A stretch of 64,000 bases of DNA from Novosphingobium sp. BW1 (GTDB taxonomy: Bacteria; Pseudomonadota; Alphaproteobacteria; Sphingomonadales; Sphingomonadaceae), in NCBI RefSeq assembly GCF_008107685.1, contig NZ_VIRF01000058.1:62001-126000 (forward strand). The letters are read 5' to 3'. Positions 34,812 to 43,428 of the stretch are shown here, piece after piece (positions within the stretch are counted from its first letter, which is position 1; every line of letters starts with the position of its first letter). A program made the translations under genes and the position numbers. The notes under the pieces were generated by a model that was not told where the DNA came from, ran no database searches, and was given only the letters and a program-made list of their open reading frames with translations.

Positions 34812-35651
34812 TTGGGCCGTGTGGGGTGGCTGCGTGCCAATCCGGTTCAGGTGCCCGGGAGGACGGCAAGAGCGGTGGAAGCGAGCGTTTCAACCAGGGC
34901 CTGGCCCGTCGCGGACGAGGCCTTCGTGCTCGTTTTTGCGTCCGGTACGCGCCCGGATCTTGCCGCCATACGCCGCATTGTCGAGGAGGGCGGCAACGAC
35001 GGCCTTGTCGCGCGGCTGAGCCATGAGCCCCCGGCCGAGGAAGGCTGGGTGGAAATCCTGGCAAGTGGCCTGACGTTTGACTTGCGCGGGCTTGCTCCCG
35101 CCGAGGCCGAACCGCTACCGGCGTCTTCCCAGAGATATGGCTTTGCCCTGGCGGGTGAGGAAGCCCCGACAGCATCGGACGAAGCCGTGATCCTGGTGCC
35201 CGCGGGCCACATCGCCGCTGGAGCGGGACTGGCGCCGGTCATTCGCACCATGGCCGGACTGGCCGCAAACCTGGCGCTGCATCTGCCACTCCGCGAAGTC
35301 CTCTGGCCTCCGGCCCGCAGCGCGATGGAACCGGCCTATTTTGCGCGTCTTGTTCTTAACTGGCTCTCGGGCGGGGTTTTTCCCGCGTTGGGGCTGACTT
35401 CACTGGCACGCGCACCCGATGGCAGCGTGGCGAGTCAGGGGCTTGCTTTTTTTACCGGCGCGGAAATGCAGCTCGAAAGCGGGGCCAGCGGCGATCCTGT
35501 GGCGGACATCAAGCTGGCGGTGCGATTGGTCGATTACCTTGTTGCAAACGGAGTGCCTCCAGGCGAGCTGGAGATCTCTATCGGCGCCGAGCAGCTAGTC
35601 CTCGAACCGGCCGGGCAGGGGCGCAAGATCTGGGCGTGGCGCGCTGAATGA
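34812..35651 (+). CDS. Uncharacterised protein coupled to the AHH nuclease gene
   Basis: The 279-residue protein lacks signal peptides and clear membrane helices. It is rich in Ala/Gly and has conserved-looking blocks EAVILVPAGHIAAGAGLAPVIRTMAGLAANLALHLPLREVLWPPARSAMEPAYF and FARLVLNWLSGGVFPALGLTSLAR (each broken here into short quoted parts of one region, residues about 130-205). The general look recalls DUF4261-type proteins, but I cannot confirm that. The first 25 residues may be spurious and a later start is possible. Its stop overlaps the next start by four bases (ATGA), so the two products are made together. Confidence 0.5.
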   Translation: MGRVGWLRANPVQVPGRTARAVEASVSTRAWPVADEAFVLVFASGTRPDLAAIRRIVEEGGNDGLVARLSHEPPAEEGWVEILASGLTFDLRGLAPAEAEPLPASSQRYGFALAGEEAPTASDEAVILVPAGHIAAGAGLAPVIRTMAGLAANLALHLPLREVLWPPARSAMEPAYFARLVLNWLSGGVFPALGLTSLARAPDGSVASQGLAFFTGAEMQLESGASGDPVADIKLAVRLVDYLVANGVPPGELEISIGAEQLVLEPAGQGRKIWAWRAE

Positions 35652-36235
35652 CCCCGCGCGAGGGTGGTCGACGTAACTTCCTCGCGTTCCGATCGGTCAA
35701 CCGGCAGAACGCGCCGGGATACGATCCCGCTCTTCAGCGCCACCATCTTCTGCCGCGCCAATTGCTTGCTCGCACCAGCTTTGACCGCATGTTTCGCGAA
35801 ATCGGCGATGGTCATGCTCGTTTCGAGGACTTTAGGGAAAACGGCCTTCTCCTGCCTTGCCGCGAGGTGGCGGCGCTGCGGCTTGGGCTGCCGCTCCATC
35901 GAGGGCCGCATCGGCGTTATAGCGAACTCGTCACGTTGCGGGTGGGGCAGATCGAGGCGGACTGGGCGCGGCAGCGGAGCCGCGATCCCGCCCACGCGGC
36001 ACGCCAGGCGCAGATGCGCCTGGTGCTTCTACAGCGAGCCTTGCGACGCTTCCTGCTGGACACGCGGGTCCAGCGTCCGCTGCTGAACCGCTATGATCCG
36101 GCCACGCGCGACTTCTCCGAGCTCGATGAAGTGGCAGAAGCCCTCTGGGCGGCAACGCCTGTGCCAGCAATGTCAACGGTAACGGCGGTTCAGGCCATGC
36201 CGGTGCGCCCGCGCAGGCGGGCCAGGGCATCCTGA
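35648..36235 (+). CDS. AHH-domain nuclease-like protein (HNH/Endo VII superfamily)
   Basis: The 195-residue product carries an AHH-type nuclease signature: the lead motif LQRHHLLPRQLL with His32 and His33, then ENGLLLP (64-70), then HRGPHRRYSELV with His84 and His88. This order (HH, N-G-hydrophobic-LP, HxGxHxxY) is that of the AHH family, best known as C-terminal toxin domains in polymorphic toxins. Here it stands as a small single-domain protein without export signals. The upstream gene overlaps by four bases. Its 3' end overlaps the convergent nitronate monooxygenase gene by 46 bases. Role as toxin, defence nuclease or repair enzyme is open. Confidence 0.72.
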   Translation: MTPREGGRRNFLAFRSVNRQNAPGYDPALQRHHLLPRQLLARTSFDRMFREIGDGHARFEDFRENGLLLPCREVAALRLGLPLHRGPHRRYSELVTLRVGQIEADWARQRSRDPAHAARQAQMRLVLLQRALRRFLLDTRVQRPLLNRYDPATRDFSELDEVAEALWAATPVPAMSTVTAVQAMPVRPRRRARAS

Positions 36236-37164
36236 TATTCGTGCTCGAGGCGCTCGGTGCGCGCGGCGACGCTTTCCACGGCCTGGACGGCACCGATCCC
36301 TTGCCCGGCGCCCCATATGTCCTTCCAGGCCTTGGCGGCGGTATTTCCTCCCGAGCCGAAGTTCATCTGGCTTGTGTCACCTTCTGGCAGGTTGTCGGGA
36401 TCGAGCCCGGCCGCCACGATGGAGGGGCGCAGATAGTTACCATGAACGCCGGTGAACAGGCTGGAATAGACGATGTCGGAAGCAGAACCCGCCACGATGG
36501 CGTCCTTGTAGCCCTGCACGGCCCGGGCTTCTTCGGTCGCAATCCAGGGGGTGCCGATATAGGCGAAATCGGCGCCAAGGGCCTGGGCGGCGAGGATCGC
36601 GGGACCATTGGCAATCGAGCCGGAAAGGGCAAGTGGGCCGTTGAACCAGCTGCGAATCTCCTGGACCAGTGCAAAGGGGGAGAGTCGCCCGGCATGTCCA
36701 CCGGCCCCTGCCGCGACCGCAATGAGGCCATCCGCGCCCTTGTCGACGGCCTTGCGGGCGAAACGGTCGTCGATCACGTCATGGAGGACCATCCCACCCC
36801 AGTCGTGAACCGCCTGGTTCAGCTCGGCATTGGCGCCGAGCGAGGTGATGACGAGTGGCACCTTCCACTTTTCAAGCACGGCAAGGTCTTCATCCAGTCG
36901 TGCGTTCGACTTGTGGACGATCATGTTCACCGCGAAGGGAGCCTCGCAGCCCGCAGTTTCCTCGGTAATCTGATGAAGCCACTCGTCGAGCTGGCTGACG
37001 GGCCGCGCGTTGAGCGAGGGGAAGCTGCCGACAACGCCAGCACGAATCTGCGCGATCACGAGCTCCGGGCCGGAAACCAGGAACATCGGAGCAGCAATTA
37101 CGGGCAGGCGCAGCTTGGCGCGAAGGCGCGCGGTGGCGCCACTGTCAGGTCCAGTCACGGGCAA
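36190..37164 (-). CDS. Nitronate monooxygenase (NPD family)
   Basis: The 324-residue FMN-dependent TIM-barrel enzyme oxidises alkyl nitronates such as propionate 3-nitronate. Family features include the N-terminal LRLPVIAAPMFLVSGPELVIAQIRAGVVGSFP region, VNMIVHK, the catalytic-His motif AGGHAGRLSPFAL, the phosphate-binding ALSGSIANG, and GADFAYIGTPWIAT. It belongs to the class I-like bacterial group by layout. It converges with the AHH gene, and 165 bases with a hairpin separate it from leuA upstream. Confidence 0.9.
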   Translation of the reverse strand: MPVTGPDSGATARLRAKLRLPVIAAPMFLVSGPELVIAQIRAGVVGSFPSLNARPVSQLDEWLHQITEETAGCEAPFAVNMIVHKSNARLDEDLAVLEKWKVPLVITSLGANAELNQAVHDWGGMVLHDVIDDRFARKAVDKGADGLIAVAAGAGGHAGRLSPFALVQEIRSWFNGPLALSGSIANGPAILAAQALGADFAYIGTPWIATEEARAVQGYKDAIVAGSASDIVYSSLFTGVHGNYLRPSIVAAGLDPDNLPEGDTSQMNFGSGGNTAAKAWKDIWGAGQGIGAVQAVESVAARTERLEHEYQDALARLRGRTGMA

Positions 37165-37270
37165 TCTCTCTTCCAGAACGTATGCTTTGTCCGAGAGGAT
37201 AGTCGGGCGGGAGCGGACTGTCGAGATTGCTTTACGTAAAGGGAAAGTAAAATTGTCGGCGCGACATACA

Positions 37271-37308
37271 AGAAGGGCCAGAAAAGCAAACGCTCTTTCA
37301 GCCCTTCT
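37271..37308 (-). terminator. Hairpin after leuA, probable terminator
   Basis: On the minus strand AGAAGGGC and GCCCTTCT form an eight-base stem around a 22-base interior that can partly pair. It starts about 20 bases past the leuA stop. The T-tract is weak. Confidence 0.5.
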
Positions 37309-37329
37309 GCAGTGTGTCTGTGGGGAGGA

Positions 37330-39003
37330 TCAGGCGTCGACCGCGTTGGCTGCGCTCAGCACCGCGCGTACGCTGGCGGTGGCGACGTCCTCGTCGATGC
37401 CCACGCCCCAGATGACCTGGCCCTCGGGCGTTACGCATTCCACGTAAGCGGCGGCGCGGGCGTTGGAATCCTTGCCCATCGAATGCTCGGCGTAGTCGCG
37501 CACGTCGAGCTTGACGCCGAAGCCCTCATCAAGCGTGGCCACGATCGAGGAAATCAGGCCCTTGCCACGGCCCGAGACCGACTGTTCCTGGCCATCGACG
37601 CCGATCTTGCCGGCAAAGACGCGGGTGCCGTCGCTTCCGCGCGCCTCGTCCCAGTCGATGAGCTGGAAGCGCTGGGGTGCATCGAGGCGATAGGCCTGGC
37701 GGAACACGTCCCAGATGTCGCCCGCCTGCAGTTCACGGCCGAGTTCGTCGGCCAGGTTCTGCACGTGCTTGGAGAAGTGCGCCTGCATTCGCTTGGGCAG
37801 CTTGAGGCCCTGGTCCTGCTCGATCACCCAGGCAAAGCCCCCCTTGCCCGACTGCGAGTTGACGCGGATGACCGCCTCGTAGTCGCGGCCCAAGTCCGCC
37901 GGATCGATCGGCAGGTAAGGCACCGCCCAGACTTCGTCGTTGCGCGATTCCTTGGCTGCAAAGCCCTTTTTGATCGCGTCCTGGTGGGAGCCCGAGAACG
38001 CGGTAAAGACCAGTTCGCCGCCGTAGGGGTGACGCTCGGGGACCTTGAGCTGGTTGCAGTACTCAACCGTCCGGATCACCTCGTCGATGTCCGAGAAGTC
38101 CAGTTCGGGGCTGACGCCTTGCGTGTACATGTTCATCGCAACCGTCACCAGGCAGCAGTTGCCCGTGCGCTCGCCGTTGCCGAACAGACAGCCCTCAACA
38201 CGGTCCGCACCCGCCATTAGGCCCAGTTCCGCCGCGGCAACGCCGGTGCCACGGTCGTTGTGGGTGTGCAGCGAGATGACCGCGCTTTCACGGTTGGGCA
38301 GGTTACGGCAGAAGTATTCGATCTGGTCGGCGTAGATGTTGGGCGTTGCCGCCTCGACCGTTGCCGGCAGGTTGAGGATAATGGGGTTCTCGGGCGTGGG
38401 CCGGAGGACTTCCATCACCGCTTCGCAGCACTCGATCGAGAAATCGAGTTCAGCGGACGAGAAGGTCTCGGGGCTGTACTCCACGTTCCACTTGGTCTCA
38501 GGGTACTTGGCGATCTGGTCGCGGATGATCTGCGCGCCGTTGACGGCAATGCCGCGCACGTCCTTGCGGTCCATGTTGAAGACCACGTTGCGCCACAGTG
38601 GCGAAACCGCGTTGTAGACGTGGACGATCGCCTCGTGGACGCCTGCAAGGCTCTCGAAAGACTTCTCGATCAGGTCCTGGCGCGACTGAGTCAGGACCTG
38701 AACGAGCACGTCCTCGGGGATACGGCCCGAATCGACGAGACCGCGGATGAAATTGAACTCGGTCGCACCCGCGCTGGGGAAGCCAACCTCGATCTCCTTC
38801 AGGCCGACCTTGACGAGCAGGTCGAAGAAGCGGGTCTTCTTCTCCGCGCCCATCGGATCGATGAGGGCCTGGTTGCCATCGCGCAGGTCCGTGGAAAGCC
38901 AGCGCGGCGCCTTGGTGATCGTCCGCGACGGCCACTGGCGGTTGGGCAGGTCGATCTGCGGGAAGGGGCGATACTTGACCGAAGGGTCGTTCAGCATTGT
39001 CAT
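37330..39003 (-). CDS. leuA: 2-isopropylmalate synthase
   Basis: LeuA condenses 2-oxoisovalerate with acetyl-CoA, the committed step to leucine. The 557-residue protein is the longer LeuA type. It has the N-terminal TIM barrel (STDLRDGNQALIDPMGAEKKTRFF, KEIEVGFPSAGATEFNF), the metal motif SLHTHNDRGTG, the signature AGADRVEGCLFGNGERTGNCCLVTVAMN and a C-terminal leucine-sensing domain starting around residue 430. Upstream is a leader peptide with five leucines, which points to ribosome-mediated attenuation. It is separated from the ilvBNC cluster by the I78 inhibitor gene but lies in the same direction. Confidence 0.96.
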   Translation of the reverse strand: MTMLNDPSVKYRPFPQIDLPNRQWPSRTITKAPRWLSTDLRDGNQALIDPMGAEKKTRFFDLLVKVGLKEIEVGFPSAGATEFNFIRGLVDSGRIPEDVLVQVLTQSRQDLIEKSFESLAGVHEAIVHVYNAVSPLWRNVVFNMDRKDVRGIAVNGAQIIRDQIAKYPETKWNVEYSPETFSSAELDFSIECCEAVMEVLRPTPENPIILNLPATVEAATPNIYADQIEYFCRNLPNRESAVISLHTHNDRGTGVAAAELGLMAGADRVEGCLFGNGERTGNCCLVTVAMNMYTQGVSPELDFSDIDEVIRTVEYCNQLKVPERHPYGGELVFTAFSGSHQDAIKKGFAAKESRNDEVWAVPYLPIDPADLGRDYEAVIRVNSQSGKGGFAWVIEQDQGLKLPKRMQAHFSKHVQNLADELGRELQAGDIWDVFRQAYRLDAPQRFQLIDWDEARGSDGTRVFAGKIGVDGQEQSVSGRGKGLISSIVATLDEGFGVKLDVRDYAEHSMGKDSNARAAAYVECVTPEGQVIWGVGIDEDVATASVRAVLSAANAVDA

Positions 39004-39122
39004 GGGTGTGTCTCGTTCGGAATTTGTCTTGCTGGCCTCACGCAGCGCGGATCTGGCGTCCTGCGCGCGTCTTCTTCAGGTCCCCTTGAGCGCCGTGCGC
39101 GCTGTTAGGGCAGCACGCAAGC

Positions 39123-39173
39123 TCACGCCCAAGGGCGCGTAAGTCGCAGGAGAAGGCCAAGACGACGAGTCAT
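39123..39173 (-). CDS. leuL: leuA leader peptide (attenuator)
   Basis: A 16-codon ORF 120 bases upstream of leuA encodes MTRRLGLLLRLTRPWA, with leucine at five of seven consecutive-region positions (5, 7, 8, 9, 11). A stretch AGGAGAAGG-like is absent in front, but the ATG sits 11-15 bases after a GGC/TTTGGC region. Directly after the stop, CGTGCTG-CCCTAA-CAGCGCG can form a seven-base hairpin. Leucine-rich leader peptides of this kind control leuA by attenuation in many proteobacteria. The peptide is read directly; the mechanism is inference. Confidence 0.72.
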   Translation of the reverse strand: MTRRLGLLLRLTRPWA

Positions 39174-39290
39174 GCCAAAGCCTATGGGCACTGCTGCGCG
39201 CAATGTAAAGGGTCTGCTTGCGCCAAATTCGCACGCCGTGCAGCGTGCCTTGCATCCGTTCGCGTGGCAGCAGAAGCGCGCGCGTGAAGA

Positions 39291-39668
39291 TCAGCCGCAG
39301 CGCATGGTGGTGATGATATTGTCCTCGTCGGTCAGAACATTGAGGCGGTCCTGGCGAAAGTCCATGGTCATGACTGAGCCCGGCGGAAGAACGCGCATGG
39401 GCTTCTTGCCGCGCGCTTCCCGAATCGAGGCGAGAAGCGCTTCGGTGGCGTCTTCGCCGACGTGACGTTCGAACAGCTCGACACCGCACAGCGCTTCCGG
39501 CTCGGGGCCGATGGGTGAGGGGTCGCGGGATGCAGCCGGTGTCGGATCGGTGGGGGGTGCCGACATGTCGGGGCCTCTTTGCGACGAGGCCGAGCAGGCG
39601 GGAAGGGCCATCAGGGGAATGGCAAGAGCGGCCACTAGGGCGGGGAGGCGGCGGGTGTTGCGTGTCAT
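39291..39668 (-). CDS. Peptidase inhibitor I78 family lipoprotein
   Basis: The 125-residue product starts MTRNTRRL and has a lipoprotein signal peptide with lipobox LPAC. After a Pro/Ser-rich linker, the I78 domain shows CGVELFERHVG at its start, then MRVLPPGSVMTMDFRQDRLNVLTDEDNIITTMRCG, the usual PG...T.DFR.DRLN pattern with the terminal Cys. Family members inhibit serine peptidases. It lies between ilvC and leuA on the same strand, but a hairpin before it suggests separate transcription. Confidence 0.87.
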   Translation of the reverse strand: MTRNTRRLPALVAALAIPLMALPACSASSQRGPDMSAPPTDPTPAASRDPSPIGPEPEALCGVELFERHVGEDATEALLASIREARGKKPMRVLPPGSVMTMDFRQDRLNVLTDEDNIITTMRCG

Positions 39669-39738
39669 TCGCGTTCCTTCGCAAGGGGCTGCTGAACGGA
39701 CGCTGGCTGCGTCTCTGCAGAACCCGAGAAAGCACAAA

Positions 39739-39765
39739 CCCGACCCTGCGCGAACAGGATCGGGT
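39739..39765 (-). terminator. Terminator hairpin after ilvC
   Basis: On the minus strand CCCGATCCTG and CAGGGTCGGG pair (one G-U) around a short TTCGCG loop and are followed by TTTG. It lies about 43 bases past the ilvC stop. Confidence 0.65.
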
Positions 39766-39807
39766 CTGCAAGTGTCGCGATGCGGCGTCCGGTGGGACGC
39801 AGCGCGA

Positions 39808-40953
<1,146 letters not shown>

Positions 40954-40961
40954 TTAAGTGG

Positions 40962-41480
40962 TCAGGCTTCCTCGGCGCCGCGCATCATCGCGACGATGCC
41001 GGTGCGGCCCACTTCGACAAGGCCCAGTTCGCGCATGATGGCGATGAAGCTGTCGATTTTCTCCGGGCTGCCGGTCAGCTCGAAGACGAAGCTGGAGGTG
41101 GTGGTGTCCACCGCCTTGGCGCGGAACACGTCGGCGACGCGCAGCGCCTCGACGCGCTTCTCGCCCACGCCCGCCACCTTGATGAGCGCGAGTTCGCGCT
41201 GGACATGCGGACCCGCTTCGGTGAGGTCGACCACCTTGTGCACGGGCACGAGGCGTTCGAGCTGCGCGTGGATCTGGTCGATCTGGCTTGGCGGGCCGTG
41301 GGTGACGATGGTGATCCGGCTGACCGAGTGGTTCTCGGTGATGTCGGCCACGGTCAGGCTGTCGATGTTGTAGCCGCGCGCCGTGAACAGGCCCGCGATC
41401 TTGGCAAGGATACCGGCTTCGTTGTCGACCATGACGGTCAGGACGTGCCGCTCCTCAGCCTCTTGCTTAATCTGCATCAT
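40962..41480 (-). CDS. ilvN: Acetolactate synthase small (regulatory) subunit
   Basis: The 172-residue protein has an N-terminal ACT domain (HVLTVMVDNEAGILAKIAGLFTARGYNIDSLTV) that binds valine for feedback inhibition, and the C-terminal ALS_ss_C domain. Two adjacent ATG codons (41480 and 41477) are possible starts. It lies 28 bases after ilvB, consistent with one transcript and equal synthesis. Confidence 0.96.
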   Translation of the reverse strand: MMQIKQEAEERHVLTVMVDNEAGILAKIAGLFTARGYNIDSLTVADITENHSVSRITIVTHGPPSQIDQIHAQLERLVPVHKVVDLTEAGPHVQRELALIKVAGVGEKRVEALRVADVFRAKAVDTTTSSFVFELTGSPEKIDSFIAIMRELGLVEVGRTGIVAMMRGAEEA

Positions 41481-41508
41481 TGTCCGTATTCCTGGGTTCG
41501 CGGCCGGC

Positions 41509-43251
41509 TCAGACGAGCGCCTTGGCGGCATCGTCAAGGGTGCCGGCAACGGCGTCGCCGTAAAGGATCATCTCGGTATGCGCCGCGCCCGAGGGTATCA
41601 TCGGGAAGCAGTTCGATTCCTTGGCCACGCGGCAATCGACGATGACCGGGCCCTGATAGGCGATCATTTCCTCGATGCCAGCGTCGAGCTGGCTTTCGTT
41701 CTCGATGCGGATACCCTTCCAGCCGTAGGCTTCGGCCAGCGTCACGAAGTCGGGCAGGCTGCTCGAATAGGAATTCGAGTAGCGGCTCTCATACGTGAGC
41801 TCTTGCCACTGACGCACCATGCCCATCCATTCGTTGTTGAGAATGAACACCTTGACCGGCAAGCGGTACTGGCTGGCCGTGCCCATTTCCTGGATGTTCA
41901 TCTGGATAGAGGCGTCGCCCGCGATGTCGATGACAAGGCTGTCCGGGTTGCCGAGCTGCGCGCCGATGGCGGCCGGCAGGCCGTAGCCCATGGTGCCAAG
42001 GCCTCCCGAGGTCAGCCACTTGTTGGGGCCGAAGAAGTGAAAGTACTGCGCCGCCCACATCTGGTGCTGGCCGACTTCCGTGGCAATGATCGGGTCCTTC
42101 GCCTTGGTCAGCTCGAACAGGCGCTCGACCGCGTGCTGGGGCATGATCGCGGCGGTGTTGCCGGGATAGGCCAGACTGTTGCGTTCGCGCCAGGTGTCGA
42201 TCCGGGCCTTCCAGCCCGAAAGGTCCTGCGGCGTGCGGGTTCCCCAGGCCTCGAGAAGTTGGCTCAGGATCTCGCCGCAGTCGCCGACGAGCGGCAAGTC
42301 GACGGGCACGATCTTGTTGATCGACGCACGGTCGATGTCGATGTGGATTTTCTTCGAGTTGGGCGCGAAGGCGTCGAGACGCCCGGTCACGCGGTCATCG
42401 AAGCGCGCGCCGACACAGACAATGAGGTCGGCCTGGTTCATTGCCAGGTTGGCCTCGTAGGTGCCGTGCATGCCCAGCATGCCGAGCCAGTCTGCGTGGC
42501 CGGCCGGGAATGCGCCCAGGCCCATCAGGGTAGAGGTGACGGGCGCGCCGGTCTTGGCCTGCAACTCGCGCAGCAGCGCAGTGGCGTGCGGGCCCGAGTT
42601 GATGACGCCGCCGCCGGTGTAGAGCACGGGCGCGCGGGCTGAGGCGATCATCTCGATCGCTTCGGCGATCTCGTTGGTGTCCGCGCGTAGGCGGGGCACG
42701 TAACGATCGCGGCGCTGGACGGGCGCGTCGCTCCAGGTGGCGGTGGCAACCTGAACGTTCTTGGGAATGTCGATGAGGACCGGGCCGGGGCGGCCGGTCG
42801 TCGCGATCTGGAACGCCTCGTCGATGACCGCGGCAAGATCGGCCGGGTCCTTCACGAGGTAGTTGTGCTTGGTGCAGTGGCGCGAGATGCCGACCGTGTC
42901 GGCTTCCTGGAAGCCGTCCGAGCCGATCAGGTTGGTCGCGACCTGGCCCGAGATGACGACAAGCGGGATCGAATCCATGTACGCGTCGGCAATGCCGGTG
43001 ATGGCGTTCGTCGCGCCGGGGCCCGAGGTAACCAGCACAACGCCGGGCTTGCCGGTCGAACGGGCATAGCCTTCGGCTGCGTGGGCCGCGCCGGCTTCGT
43101 GCCGCACAAGGATATGACGCAGGCGTTCATCGCCGAATAGGGCATCGTAGATCGGTAGAACCGCACCGCCGGGATAGCCGAATACGAATTCGACGCCCTG
43201 CCGGACCAGGCTTTCGACCAGGATGTTCGCGCCGCTGCGCTCGTCACTCAC
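41509..43251 (-). CDS. ilvB: Acetolactate synthase large subunit
   Basis: The 580-residue ThDP enzyme condenses pyruvate with pyruvate or 2-oxobutyrate. The N-terminal catalytic Glu region is FVFGYPGGAVLPIYDALF with later RHEAGAAHAAEGYAR. The FAD-binding middle domain follows, and the ThDP motif reads IAGDASIQMNIQEMGTASQYRLPVKVFILNN. Translation starts at GTG 43251, which overlaps the stop of a 39-codon upstream ORF by four bases. Control probably acts through that leader. Confidence 0.96.
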   Translation of the reverse strand: MSDERSGANILVESLVRQGVEFVFGYPGGAVLPIYDALFGDERLRHILVRHEAGAAHAAEGYARSTGKPGVVLVTSGPGATNAITGIADAYMDSIPLVVISGQVATNLIGSDGFQEADTVGISRHCTKHNYLVKDPADLAAVIDEAFQIATTGRPGPVLIDIPKNVQVATATWSDAPVQRRDRYVPRLRADTNEIAEAIEMIASARAPVLYTGGGVINSGPHATALLRELQAKTGAPVTSTLMGLGAFPAGHADWLGMLGMHGTYEANLAMNQADLIVCVGARFDDRVTGRLDAFAPNSKKIHIDIDRASINKIVPVDLPLVGDCGEILSQLLEAWGTRTPQDLSGWKARIDTWRERNSLAYPGNTAAIMPQHAVERLFELTKAKDPIIATEVGQHQMWAAQYFHFFGPNKWLTSGGLGTMGYGLPAAIGAQLGNPDSLVIDIAGDASIQMNIQEMGTASQYRLPVKVFILNNEWMGMVRQWQELTYESRYSNSYSSSLPDFVTLAEAYGWKGIRIENESQLDAGIEEMIAYQGPVIVDCRVAKESNCFPMIPSGAAHTEMILYGDAVAGTLDDAAKALV

Positions 43252-43367
43252 AACACGTTCCTTTTTGCCTCAGGGCCCCAAAAATCCGGGGGCCGCGAGA
43301 TGGATAAGTCAGGAGGGTTTTCCTCCAAAGAAGCGGACCCGGCACGGCAATTGCCGCGCCGGGTCAT
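43248..43367 (-). CDS. Short upstream ORF coupled to ilvB
   Basis: A 39-codon ORF starts at ATG 43367, with GGAGG five bases upstream, and ends in a TGA that overlaps the ilvB GTG (GTGA). The peptide begins MTRRGNCRAGSASLEENPP and ends EAKRNVL. It is not rich in Ile, Val or Leu, so it is not a classical ilv attenuator peptide. The strong ribosome site and four-base overlap argue for translational coupling to ilvB. It could also be a chance frame across the leader hairpins. Confidence 0.4.
   Translation of the reverse strand: MTRRGNCRAGSASLEENPPDLSISRPPDFWGPEAKRNVL
43336..43365. promoter_or_regulatory. Large inverted repeat in the ilvB leader
   Basis: Thirty bases form two 15-base arms (GACCCGGCACGGCAA and TTGCCGCGCCGGGTC) with a single mismatch. 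Two more hairpins follow towards ilvB on the minus strand: GGAGG-AAAA-CCTCC and GGCCCC-CGGATTTTT-GGGGCC. A promoter-like TTGACG-N17-TAAAGG overlaps the miaA stop (about 43438-43410). Together these look like an ilvB regulatory leader or a miaA terminator. Confidence 0.55.
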
Positions 43368-43428
43368 CCTCTCCTCCGAGCCCAACTTCCGAGGGCTTGA
43401 CGAGGCAGCCTTTAGGCATTGCGAAATA

